Assembly: GCA_903868145.1 (NCBI GenBank)
Contig: CAIPTY010000080.1
Location: 18,074-82,073 of the forward strand
Direction: 5' to 3'
Source: an uncultured Desulfuromonadales bacterium
GTDB taxonomy: Bacteria; Desulfobacterota; Desulfuromonadia; Geobacterales; Pseudopelobacteraceae
Length of the DNA stretch: 64,000 nucleotides
The position numbers and the translations under genes are program-made. Below, in pieces: positions 7,569-15,233 of the stretch. Within the stretch, counting starts at the first letter, position 1. Every line of letters begins with the position of its first letter. A model generated the notes under the pieces. That model saw only the letters and a list, made by a program, of their open reading frames with translations, was not told where the DNA came from and did no database searches.

Positions 7569-7858
7569 GATTCACCGCCGCAAACCGTTCTTAAAAACTA
7601 TGCTCAAAAAACTACAACAAACGCCATTTATTGTCAAGTGTCGTTTATGCAATCCGTCGATTGTGTTATTTAAATATTCGTTGTTATTAGTTATTTACTT
7701 TAATATTTAATAAACGGCGCACTATCGGCGCAAATCAAAATAAATGACTGCCTGAAATGCTTGTTTTGCTGGTTTCTCTGTTTGTTTGTTGTTGGAGGTT
7801 GTAAAAAGGAATTGCGACTATTTGCGCCAAATTTGCGCCAAACCCCAAATTTAGGCAC
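7569..7858. other. AT-rich attachment-side region
   Basis: No gene is visible. The stretch is much more AT-rich than its surroundings (for example 7660-7715). It contains TTTGCGCC-type words: an 11-bp tandem pair at 7821-7842 and one inverted copy at 7727-7734. Integrase promoter, arm-type sites and the right attachment junction are expected here, but I cannot place them exactly. Confidence 0.5.
7821..7842. repeat. Tandem 11-bp repeat, possible integrase arm sites
   Basis: TTTGCGCCAAA occurs twice in direct tandem, and the inverted core GGCGCAAA is at 7727-7734. Short repeated words between an integrase gene and its tRNA target commonly are arm-type binding sites for integrase or excisionase. 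That role is inferred. Confidence 0.45.
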
Positions 7859-7889
7859 AAAAAAACGGATTCACAATGTCTGTGAACCC
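7859..7889 (-). terminator. Intrinsic terminator after tRNA-Gln
   Basis: The minus-strand stem GGGTTCACA/TGTGAATCC (nine pairs, one G-U) with a five-base loop is followed by seven T residues, 12 bases beyond the tRNA 3' end. It would end the ispE/tRNA-Gln transcript. Confidence 0.8.
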
Positions 7890-7900
7890 GCTTGTTTGTT

Positions 7901-7975
7901 TGGCTGGGGCGCCAGGGATCGAACCTGGGAATGTCGGAATCAAAATCCGATGCCTTACCGCTTGGCGACGCCCCA
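7901..7975 (-). tRNA. tRNA-Gln (anticodon TTG)
   Basis: A complete 75-base cloverleaf including an encoded CCA end. The acceptor stem TGGGGCG pairs with CGCCCCA. The anticodon loop is TTTTGAT with anticodon TTG, and the T-arm contains GGTTCGATCC. It closely resembles E. coli tRNA-Gln. It lies downstream of ispE on the same strand, and its 3' end faces the integrated element, making it the likely attachment site. Confidence 0.96.
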
Positions 7976-8021
7976 TCATGCACCTTGTTCTCTGTACACT
8001 GGCCATCATCAAAATCGAAGG

Positions 8022-8864
8022 TTACAGTGTTTCTGCTACAGCGCCAAACCAGCTTTTCCCACTGGTGAGGGTCAATCTCGCCTGTTCCGCACAGTCTCTG
8101 GCGGCGAAAAGCCCAAAAACCGTTGGCCCGCTGCCGGACATCATGACCCCCAACGCACCCTGCTGAAGCATGGCGGCCCGTATTTCAGCTATCACGGGAA
8201 AAGCTGGAATGGTTACCGATTCAAGATCATTTGAAAAAATCGAGCAGACATCCTCAAGAGATCCATAGGAAGCCGGAAGTCTATTCAGCTCACCTCTGTT
8301 TGTCAACGTCAAATTTCGATAGACCCAGGCTGTTGAGACATGCACACCAGGATTTACCAGCAGTATCCAGGCCGGTGGCATCTGCGGCATGGCAGTCAGT
8401 TCTTCACCGATCCCCTCAGCAAGCGCCGGTTCCTTAAAGATGAAAAAAGGGACGTCGGCACCAAGTTTCACGCCGATCTCCATCAGTCGCTGCGTGGACA
8501 AACCCAGTTCAAGCAGCTCATTCATGCCCATCAGCACAGAGGCGGCGTCGCTGCTTCCCCCGCCGAGACCTGCGGCAACCGGGATTTTTTTCGTGATTGA
8601 AATGCGTGCGCCCATACCGGTTCCGGCAAGATCCAGCATGATCCGTGCAGCCTTCCAGGCAATATTTCCGGGTCCATCCGGCACCCCCTGTTTCCCGCAG
8701 GTAACGGTAAGGGCAGGGCTGTCAGTAAGTGTCAGGTTGATCTCGTCGCAAAGATTGATCCGCTGCATCACCATGCGCAGATCGTGATATCCGTCGGGAC
8801 GCCGCCGGATTACGTCGAGGAGGTAATTGACCTTGGCGGGTGCATTGAGGGTGAGGCTTTTCAC
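8022..8864 (-). CDS. ispE: 4-diphosphocytidyl-2-C-methyl-D-erythritol kinase
   Basis: Phosphorylates CDP-methylerythritol with ATP in the cytoplasmic MEP pathway of isoprenoid synthesis. It is a GHMP kinase: substrate-side Lys11 in APAKVNY, an ATP-binding glycine-rich motif at 94-108 ([14 protein letters not shown]), and Asp137 in GADVPFF, the expected catalytic base. I chose the GTG at 8864, preceded by GGAG five bases upstream, giving 280 residues, the usual length; the longer frame to 8936 adds 24 unrelated residues. It is followed by tRNA-Gln on the same strand. Confidence 0.95.
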   Translation of the reverse strand: MKSLTLNAPAKVNYLLDVIRRRPDGYHDLRMVMQRINLCDEINLTLTDSPALTVTCGKQGVPDGPGNIAWKAARIMLDLAGTGMGARISITKKIPVAAGLGGGSSDAASVLMGMNELLELGLSTQRLMEIGVKLGADVPFFIFKEPALAEGIGEELTAMPQMPPAWILLVNPGVHVSTAWVYRNLTLTNRGELNRLPASYGSLEDVCSIFSNDLESVTIPAFPVIAEIRAAMLQQGALGVMMSGSGPTVFGLFAARDCAEQARLTLTSGKSWFGAVAETL

Positions 8865-8974
8865 GAAAGCTCCGTTTCTTGACAGGTTGCATTTTAAGAC
8901 ACGTAGTTTTCTAAAACAAGCAGGTCGATAAATCAAGGCAAAACTGTCGTGAGGCTACAAGGGGCACAGAGCGC

Positions 8975-9003
8975 TTGCATGCTGCAAATTCTGCATCTAT
9001 ACT
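8975..9003 (+). promoter_or_regulatory. Promoter of aguA-aguB
   Basis: TTGCAT (8975-8980), a 17-base spacer and TATACT (8998-9003) form a good sigma-70-type promoter about 40 bases upstream of the aguA start. Confidence 0.65.
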
Positions 9004-9044
9004 GCGAAAAACTGTACCTGAAACCGGCGCAGAGGAGATAGAGC

Positions 9045-10070
9045 ATGATCCCGAGACTTCCGGCGGAATGGGAAGTGCAGGATGGAGTCCTGCTTGCCTG
9101 GCCGCACGAGGGCACTGACTGGTCGTATATGCTGGACGGCATCCGCCCGGTGTTTGTCGAGGTCATCCGCCACATAACCCGTTTTGAAAGGGTTCTTCTG
9201 ACTGCACCCGATGCTGCCGAGGCGGGCGACTGCCTTAGCGTGGGGGGTGTCGATCTGGCGAAGGTAACCATCTGCCAACTTTCGAACAACGATACCTGGG
9301 CGCGGGATTTTGGCCCGATTACCGTGATCTATAACGGACAGCCGGTGCTGCTGGATTTCGGTTTTAACGGTTGGGGTCTCAAGTTCCCTGCCAACCATGA
9401 CAACCTTATTTCCCGGCAGCTCAAGGGAAAAGGGGTGTTGCGGCCAAAACTGAACACCATCGGCCTGATCCTGGAGGGGGGAAGCATCGAGAGCGATGGT
9501 CTGGGTACCATCCTGACCACGGCGGAATGCCTGCTGTCGCCTAACCGTAATCCCCAGTTGACAAAAAGCGAGATTGAACAGGCGCTTGCCTCACTACTTG
9601 GTACCCGTCGTGTCCTCTGGCTCAACCATGGCCGGCTGGCAGGTGATGATACCGATTCCCACATCGATACCCTGGCGCGTTTCTGTCCGGACAACACCAT
9701 CGTCTACCAGGCCTGTGACAACCAACTGGACGAGCATTTTGAAACCCTGAGGCGGATGGAAGCCGAGCTCAAGTCATTTAGCGCGCCAGACGGCTCGCCG
9801 TATCGCCTGATTCCCCTCCCGTGGTCCAGAGCCCGGTTTGATGCTGGGGCACACCGTCTGCCTGCCAGCTATGCCAATTTTCTGGTCATAAACGGAGCGG
9901 TGCTGGTGCCCACCTATCAAGACCCGGAAAATGATCGAACCGCCCTTGAGCGCATCGGCCAAGCATTTGCCGGTCGTGAGATCATTGGTGTGGACAGTCT
10001 GCCACTGCTTGAACAGCACGGTTCTCTGCATTGTCTCACGATGCAGCTCCCCCAGGGGGTGCTTTTGTGA
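9045..10070 (+). CDS. aguA: Agmatine deiminase
   Basis: Converts agmatine to N-carbamoylputrescine and ammonia. The protein (341 aa) has the family landmarks: PAEWEVQDGVLLAWPHEGTDW at the N terminus, NDTWARDFGPI around residue 85, and the C-terminal GSLHCLTMQLP segment carrying the nucleophilic Cys330. The ATG follows an AGGAG site. The end overlaps the GTG start of aguB by three bases, so the two consecutive pathway steps are translationally coupled. Confidence 0.94.
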   Translation: MIPRLPAEWEVQDGVLLAWPHEGTDWSYMLDGIRPVFVEVIRHITRFERVLLTAPDAAEAGDCLSVGGVDLAKVTICQLSNNDTWARDFGPITVIYNGQPVLLDFGFNGWGLKFPANHDNLISRQLKGKGVLRPKLNTIGLILEGGSIESDGLGTILTTAECLLSPNRNPQLTKSEIEQALASLLGTRRVLWLNHGRLAGDDTDSHIDTLARFCPDNTIVYQACDNQLDEHFETLRRMEAELKSFSAPDGSPYRLIPLPWSRARFDAGAHRLPASYANFLVINGAVLVPTYQDPENDRTALERIGQAFAGREIIGVDSLPLLEQHGSLHCLTMQLPQGVLL

Positions 10071-10951
10071 AGCGTCTGAAGGTTGCGCTGATTCAGCATT
10101 CGTGCGGCAGTAACCATGCTGACAATCTGCAGAAAACATCCGGGATGATTCGCGCGGCTGCAGCCTCAGGCGCTCAACTGGTTCTGCTTCAGGAACTGCA
10201 CACCGGCACGTATTTTTGTCAGGTGGAGGCCCCGGCTCTGTTCGATCTGGCCGAGACGATTCCCGGTCCATCCAGCGAAGTGCTGGGGGAGTTGGCGGCT
10301 GAATCGGGGCTGGTGCTCGTAGCATCCCTTTTTGAGCGCCGCGCTCCCGGTCTGTACCACAATACTGCGGTGGTTTTTGAACGGGATGGCTCGATTGCGG
10401 GAACCTATCGCAAGATGCATATCCCGGATGACCCCGGTTTTTATGAGAAATTCTATTTTACGCCCGGCGATCTCGGTTTCACTCCGGTCCAAACTTCGGT
10501 CGGCACACTGGGGGTTATGGTCTGCTGGGATCAGTGGTATCCGGAGGCGGCCCGTCTGATGGCGTTGGCCGGAGCCGAGCTGCTGATCTACCCGACCGCC
10601 ATCGGGTGGAACCCGGCCGATGCGCCTGATGAAAATAAACGTCAGCGGGATGCCTGGATGACTGTCCAGCGCGGGCATGCGGTAGCTAACGGCCTGCCGG
10701 TGCTGGCAATTAACCGGGTAGGTCTCGAGGTCTCGCAGCACCGCACGGAAGACGGCATACAATTCTGGGGCAGCAGTTTTGCAGCTGGGCCGCAAGGGGA
10801 AATCCTGGCCGAGGCGTCGCGGGATAATGAAGAGATTCTGCTGGTCGATCTGGATATGGAACGCAGTGAGACGGTTCGGCGTATCTGGCCGTTTCTGCGT
10901 GACCGCCGCATCGATGCCTACGGAGACATTCTTAAACGCTACAGGGACTGA
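10067..10951 (+). CDS. aguB: N-carbamoylputrescine amidase
   Basis: Nitrilase-superfamily enzyme that hydrolyses N-carbamoylputrescine to putrescine, CO2 and ammonia. The catalytic triad is visible: E43 in LLQELHTG, K116 in YRKMHIPDD and C153 in MVCWDQWYPEAAR. I chose GTG 10067, which overlaps the aguA stop, has a GGGGG site upstream and gives 294 residues, normal for the family; the ATG at 10031 would add 12 residues within aguA. The pair suggests putrescine synthesis from arginine-derived agmatine; no arginine decarboxylase gene is in this window. Confidence 0.95.
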   Translation: MKRLKVALIQHSCGSNHADNLQKTSGMIRAAAASGAQLVLLQELHTGTYFCQVEAPALFDLAETIPGPSSEVLGELAAESGLVLVASLFERRAPGLYHNTAVVFERDGSIAGTYRKMHIPDDPGFYEKFYFTPGDLGFTPVQTSVGTLGVMVCWDQWYPEAARLMALAGAELLIYPTAIGWNPADAPDENKRQRDAWMTVQRGHAVANGLPVLAINRVGLEVSQHRTEDGIQFWGSSFAAGPQGEILAEASRDNEEILLVDLDMERSETVRRIWPFLRDRRIDAYGDILKRYRD

Positions 10952-11005
10952 TCGGCTGTTTGGCCGGAATCTGCCTATATTCGAGCAAGAAGGAGCTGAA
11001 ACGGT

Positions 11006-11995
11006 ATGCCGACCCCAATGATGATGAGCTATATTCTGACTGCATGTGCGATCCCGCTGGTTCTGCACTATCACCTCTTGCCGGCAGTTTTTGCCGGTCT
11101 TGCGGTACACGTGCTGACCATCAAGCTGGCCAGAAAGCTTCCGAGCCACCTGAGCCGTAATGCCCAGGTGGTTGCCTTGGCGCTGATCATGGCTTCCGTA
11201 ATATCTGTAGTATTTGGCGTCATCTTTGCCATCTGGTCACTGCTGCACGGGCAGAACGGCATGGCAGACCTGCTGCTGGCCGTCGCCGAAACCCTTGAAA
11301 AGATCAAGCGCACCCTTCCTTCCGACCTGGCGGCAACAATGCCGGAATCAATCAATGAGCTGCGCGACCAGCTCGGTTTGATCCTGCATGAGAACAGTCA
11401 CCGGATCTCGGCTGCCGGCATGGCGGGGATCAAGACCTTTGCCCACATACTTTTTGGCATGATCATCGGCGGAATGACTGCTGTACACCATTTTGGCGAC
11501 ACCGGAGCCTGGCCTCCACTGACCTCCGAACTCCACTCACGGGCAAAGGCGCTGACCGGCGCGTTTGACAAGGTGGTCTTCGCCCAGATAAAGATATCGG
11601 CTCTCAACACGGCTCTGACGGCGGTGTATCTTCTGGTTCTGCTTCCCCTGTTCGGGGTGCATATTCCACTGGTATCGGCGCTGGTATTGCTGACATTCGT
11701 GGCCGGTATCATTCCCGTCATTGGCAACCTGGTCTCCAACTTCGCAATCGTGCTGATCAGTCTGGGGATGTCGCCCGGCATCGGTGCGGCCTCTCTGGTA
11801 TTTCTGATCGTTATTCACAAACTGGAATACTTTACCAATGCCCGAATCGTTGGCGGGGAGGTGCATGCCCGCGCCTGGGAGCTGTTATGCGCCATGTTGT
11901 TCATGGAGGCGATATTCGGCATGGCGGGGATGATAGCGGCACCGGTCGTCTATGGCTGGATCAAGGCCGAACTGTCAGCGAATGAAATGATCTGA
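11006..11995 (+). CDS. AI-2E family membrane transporter
   Basis: A 329-residue integral membrane protein of the PerM/TqsA (AI-2E) family. Hydrophobic segments lie near residues 10-30, 50-75, 135-160, 195-275 (several spans) and 290-320. The conserved family region includes PLVSALVLLTFVAGIIPVIGNLVSN. Family members export autoinducer-2 or ions; the substrate here is unknown. It follows aguB by 54 bases with an AAGGAG site and may be read from the same promoter. Confidence 0.85.
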   Translation: MPTPMMMSYILTACAIPLVLHYHLLPAVFAGLAVHVLTIKLARKLPSHLSRNAQVVALALIMASVISVVFGVIFAIWSLLHGQNGMADLLLAVAETLEKIKRTLPSDLAATMPESINELRDQLGLILHENSHRISAAGMAGIKTFAHILFGMIIGGMTAVHHFGDTGAWPPLTSELHSRAKALTGAFDKVVFAQIKISALNTALTAVYLLVLLPLFGVHIPLVSALVLLTFVAGIIPVIGNLVSNFAIVLISLGMSPGIGAASLVFLIVIHKLEYFTNARIVGGEVHARAWELLCAMLFMEAIFGMAGMIAAPVVYGWIKAELSANEMI

Positions 11996-12009
11996 AAGAG
12001 GGTGGAAGA

Positions 12010-12540
12010 ATGGCACTGCACGACAAAGAGCTTCTTGAGGCGCTTACCAGCTCCAGTATTCTAACCTCAATGATTACGCCCGCAGTGCTGATTTCAGCCT
12101 GCGGAACCCTCATATTTTCAACATCTGCACGGATGGGGCGAATTTTTGACCGGGTTAATGTCATGAAGGGGGAGGTTGAGGCGATTATTGCCGGTAAGAT
12201 TTCCTATCCGAAAGAGCGGATGCAGCATCTTGAGGGGCATATAGAGCTGCAGAGGCGCAGGGCAACCCTGATTCACAAAGCCTTGTCGGCGCTCTATACC
12301 GCCACGGCCCTTTTTGTCGCATCCAGTCTGGCGATCGCTGTCAACGTGGCGTATGGCAGCCCTGATCAGGCCTGGATGCCCACGCTGATTGCCCTTGCGG
12401 GCGGCCTGTTCCTGTTTGTCGCATCAGCGCTGCTGCTGTACGAGAGCCGCTTCAATCTCCGTTTCGTCAACCGCTCGATTGACTTCATCGAGTTTCTGGA
12501 GGAACGGGCTCATGAAGCTGTGGCAAAGTCAAAGGATTGA
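12010..12540 (+). CDS. DUF2721 family membrane protein
   Basis: A 176-residue protein matching DUF2721: an N-terminal membrane segment (TPAVLISACGTLIFSTSAR), a conserved RxGRIxDRV block, a charged helical stretch (residues 55-95), then two membrane spans (about 97-150). Function of the family is unknown. It starts 14 bases after the AI-2E-type gene, suggesting one transcript. Confidence 0.85.
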   Translation: MALHDKELLEALTSSSILTSMITPAVLISACGTLIFSTSARMGRIFDRVNVMKGEVEAIIAGKISYPKERMQHLEGHIELQRRRATLIHKALSALYTATALFVASSLAIAVNVAYGSPDQAWMPTLIALAGGLFLFVASALLLYESRFNLRFVNRSIDFIEFLEERAHEAVAKSKD

Positions 12541-12543
12541 ATC

Positions 12544-13737
12544 TTATTCCTTTAACCCCGCCTCTCTGGCCAGGTTTCTCCAGGCCGGAAGGCTTCGCTC
12601 AATCATCCCCCGGTCGAAACAGTAGGCAATCCGGAAAAACCCCGGGGCTCCGAATCCCGCTCCCGGCACCAGCAGGATATGGTGCTTTTGCGCCAGTTTG
12701 ACGAAAGCCACATCGTCGGGCAGGGGGGATTGGGGGAAGAGGTAGAAGGCACCGTCGGGGATGACCATGCTGAACCCCATGCCGGTCAGTTCGCGTACCA
12801 GCAGGTCCCGTTTGGCCTGATACTCAACGACATCGACCGACTCGTCCTGGAGTTTTGCCACCAGCCGCTGCATCAGCGCCGGGGCGTTTACAAAACCGAG
12901 CACACGGTTACTGAAGACCGCGCCCTCCATGAACTGCAGTGCGGTATCCATGCGCGGATTGGCTGCCAGATAGCCGATGCGCTCACCGGGCAGTGCCAGA
13001 TCCTTGCTGTGCGAGGTGACGATGATCGAGCTCTCCACCAGGGGGAAAATATTGGGGACATGCTTGCCGTCGAAGGCGATACGGGCGTAGGGCTCGTCCG
13101 AGATAACGTAGATCAGGTGCCCGTTGTCCCGATGGATCTTTTTAAGTACATCACCCAGGCGTTTGAGGCTCTCTGCGGGGTAGATCACGCCGGTGGGGTT
13201 GTTGGGTGAGCAGATCAGGATGGCGCGCGTCTTTTGCGTTATGGCTCTCTTGATGGCGCCGATGTCAAGTTGGAAGGTGGCATGATCCGTCCAGACCTCC
13301 ACCGGTACGCCGCCGTGATTGTCGATATAGAATTTGTATTCGACAAAAAACGGAGCCAGGATAATGACTTCTTCGCCCGGATTCAGGATTGTCTTCAGCA
13401 CCACATTGAGTGCCCCGCCGGCGCCGCAGGTCATGACGACATGCTCGTGGCTGACCGGTAGCCCTGAGTCTTTGGAAATTTTTGCTGCGACAGCGGCACG
13501 GGTCTCCGTGTAACCGGCATTGTTCATGTAGCGGTGCATGCCGGGCAGGGGGTTTTGGGCCAACGCCAGCAATTCACGGCCAAAGGCCTCGGGAGGCTCA
13601 ACGTCGGGGTTACCAAGTGTGAAGTCGAAGATATTATCAGCGCCGAACTCCTGCCGCAACCGCTCGCCTTCTTCAAACATCCTGCGAATCCAGGACGACT
13701 TTGAGATGTGACCTGCAATCTTCATGGCTATAGCCAT
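12544..13737 (-). CDS. Class I/II PLP-dependent aminotransferase
   Basis: A 397-residue fold-type I aminotransferase, close to aspartate aminotransferase-like enzymes. Visible landmarks are the FTLGNPDVEPP N-terminal segment, CSPNNPTG (substrate/PLP pocket), ISDEPYARIAF, the PLP lysine in SHSKDLALPGERIGY and the C-terminal FFRIAYC with the carboxylate-binding Arg. The substrate cannot be told from sequence. The start follows GGAGGAGA closely; an alternative ATG lies four codons in. It converges with the DUF2721 gene with only three bases between stops. Confidence 0.9.
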   Translation of the reverse strand: MAIAMKIAGHISKSSWIRRMFEEGERLRQEFGADNIFDFTLGNPDVEPPEAFGRELLALAQNPLPGMHRYMNNAGYTETRAAVAAKISKDSGLPVSHEHVVMTCGAGGALNVVLKTILNPGEEVIILAPFFVEYKFYIDNHGGVPVEVWTDHATFQLDIGAIKRAITQKTRAILICSPNNPTGVIYPAESLKRLGDVLKKIHRDNGHLIYVISDEPYARIAFDGKHVPNIFPLVESSIIVTSHSKDLALPGERIGYLAANPRMDTALQFMEGAVFSNRVLGFVNAPALMQRLVAKLQDESVDVVEYQAKRDLLVRELTGMGFSMVIPDGAFYLFPQSPLPDDVAFVKLAQKHHILLVPGAGFGAPGFFRIAYCFDRGMIERSLPAWRNLAREAGLKE

Positions 13738-13816
13738 TGATGTCTCCTCCGATCAGTATTTCCCCGGCAAACTGGCCTGCAGTATTCCACAAAAAAAATT
13801 GCGGAGATATGGGTGA

Positions 13817-14110
13817 CTATCTCCTGTCGTACCCGTGGTCTCTACCCGGTCTGGTTTCATGGGGCCAGTGTGAGCGTGGCAGGTCATAGCGGTAACCGTT
13901 CCTGTCTCTCGAATACTGCCAGCGATCGCCCTCGTAAAAATAATAGTACCCGTCGCGCTGATAATAACGATCGGGTCCCAAGTCAATTACTACGGGAAGC
14001 GGGGGGGGCAGGATCACATCATAGTCTCCATGGCCTGTCGGGACTATGCACGCCGTAAGCGTAGTTGTCATAAAAAGTGAGGCAATTCCCATGCGTAGTG
14101 AGTTTTTCAT
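13817..14110 (-). CDS. Small lipoprotein, YXW/DRYY-rich
   Basis: A 97-residue secreted protein. The signal peptide ends in a lipobox (TLTAC, Cys at about residue 21). The mature part is short, Tyr/Arg/Asp-rich (DRYYQRDGYYYFYEGDRW) and ends in His/Arg-rich sequence. I chose the ATG at 14110, preceded by AAAAGGAG; an upstream ATG at 14155 lacks this. Similar small envelope proteins occur in many proteobacteria without known function. Confidence 0.75.
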   Translation of the reverse strand: MKNSLRMGIASLFMTTTLTACIVPTGHGDYDVILPPPLPVVIDLGPDRYYQRDGYYYFYEGDRWQYSRDRNGYRYDLPRSHWPHETRPGRDHGYDRR

Positions 14111-14246
14111 AGCGTCTCCTTTTTGATGCCTGCGTTTTTTGTAACTATACCACAAAACGAGAGAAGGTAAATGGTTAGCATCATCGCCAATCTGATTCCA
14201 GGATCGACCGGAAGGAGGCAGTATTTTCTGTTATGCGATTAATTTC

Positions 14247-14275
14247 TTGACAGGTATGAGGCAAGCCATTATGGT
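14247..14275 (+). promoter_or_regulatory. lexA promoter
   Basis: TTGACA (14247-14252), a 17-base spacer and TATGGT (14270-14275). Transcription should begin near 14282, at the start codon itself, so the mRNA would have almost no leader. No ribosome binding site precedes the ATG. Confidence 0.75.
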
Positions 14276-14290
14276 AGTCGTATGACTACC
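14273..14290. promoter_or_regulatory. LexA operator over the lexA start
   Basis: A perfect inverted repeat, GGTAGTC-GTAT-GACTACC. It fits the GGTT-N2-C-N4-G-N3-ACC LexA motif reported for Geobacter sulfurreducens except for A in place of the fourth T. It overlaps the -10 box, the expected transcription start and the first three codons, a position suited to autorepression. Confidence 0.8.
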
Positions 14291-14908
14291 TATGGAATAA
14301 AAAAAGAAAATGAGCTCACAAAGCGCCAACGTCAGGTACTTCAGTTCATTACTTCGTTTATTGACGGTAATGGCTATCCTCCAAGCCAACGGGAGATAGC
14401 GGGACACTTGAATGTATCCGGAACCCTGCCGGTTATGAAACATCTCGGTGCACTGCAGCGTAAGGGGTATATCAAGCGGGACAACGTAAACCGTGGGATC
14501 ACTCTGACAATACCGACCAGCCGCCCGACCTCCCTGCCGATAGTGGGGACTGTGCGTGCCGGTCAACTTTCAACGGCCATAGAAGATGTTCAGGGTTATT
14601 TTTCAGTCGATCAGATGGCAATCAAAGGTTCTGATTGCTTCTTTCTGAAGGTAAGCGGTGACTCCATGATCAACGCCGGTATTTTAGACGGTGATCTTGC
14701 CCTCGTGCGCCCGCAGCCCACAGCCCATGACAAGGATACTGTCGTTGCCATGGTAGATGGCGAGGCAACGCTAAAGTGGTTCTATAAGGAGCATGACCAC
14801 ATTCGCCTGCAACCGGCGAATCCGAACATGGATCCGATCCTCGTTTATCCTGAAGACGGTGAAGTGACAATCGTCGGCAAGGTGATAGGCATGTATCGTA
14901 GCATATAG
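14282..14908 (+). CDS. lexA: LexA repressor
   Basis: SOS repressor with self-cleavage activity (208 aa). Residues 12-75 form the winged helix DNA-binding domain (RQRQVLQFITSFI, YPPSQREIAGHLNVS). The peptidase part has the cleavage bond A93-G94 in VRAGQL, nucleophile S128 in SGDSM and general base K165 in GEATLKWF. No other in-frame start lies before the DNA-binding domain, so the ATG inside the operator is the likely start. Confidence 0.95.
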   Translation: MTTYGIKKENELTKRQRQVLQFITSFIDGNGYPPSQREIAGHLNVSGTLPVMKHLGALQRKGYIKRDNVNRGITLTIPTSRPTSLPIVGTVRAGQLSTAIEDVQGYFSVDQMAIKGSDCFFLKVSGDSMINAGILDGDLALVRPQPTAHDKDTVVAMVDGEATLKWFYKEHDHIRLQPANPNMDPILVYPEDGEVTIVGKVIGMYRSI

Positions 14909-14946
14909 AATATGTAGTGAATAAACAGGAAGACAGGAGACCTCAA

Positions 14947-15129
14947 ATGGAACCAATTACGCTGTGCGGATTAGTGATCGTCATCTTTGGATTATGGGTT
15001 GAGTTTGAACCGGCAGTAATTGCGGTTGTCAGAAAGATCTGCAAAAGCAGGTTTTTTACAGAGTCGATTTCGAACTCGACCGTTCAGAAGCCTGCCTATG
15101 TGATGAGGGTGCCCATATCCTTCCATTAA
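14947..15129 (+). CDS. Small single-pass membrane protein, 60 aa
   Basis: A 60-residue ORF starting at an ATG with an AGGAG site six bases upstream, 38 bases after lexA. One hydrophobic segment (ITLCGLVIVIFGLWV, residues 4-18) suggests a membrane anchor; the rest is short and basic. Position and strand allow co-transcription with lexA, which would make it SOS-regulated. Not recognised. Confidence 0.5.
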   Translation: MEPITLCGLVIVIFGLWVEFEPAVIAVVRKICKSRFFTESISNSTVQKPAYVMRVPISFH

Positions 15130-15233
15130 TGCCTTGAAGTCATTTTTTGACTAATCCGGTCAGTTTATGGTAGTGATGTACGCTGTAGGCGCAACGGCGC
15201 CTGTATTCGGCATAAATTCAATCAGAGGCTACT

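Larger units (their letters stand above)
1..7900. mobile_element. Right part of an integrated phage or phage satellite
   Basis: Every convincing gene from 393 to 7568 lies on the minus strand, and the set is phage-like: tyrosine integrase, excisionase-like protein, replication-initiator-like protein, DnaB-type helicase and a Rha-family regulator. The integrase end lies just downstream of the 3' end of tRNA-Gln, a common integration point for such elements. No capsid, terminase, portal or tail gene is visible, so this may be only the early region of a prophage, or a satellite. The other end lies left of position 1, so size and left attachment site are unknown. The exact right boundary is inferred, not seen. 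Confidence 0.8.

Noticed and set aside
15187..15202. AGGCGC-AACG-GCGCCT hairpin before phaC
   Set aside because: Only six base pairs, no T-run, and no known regulator site; too weak to call a terminator or operator.
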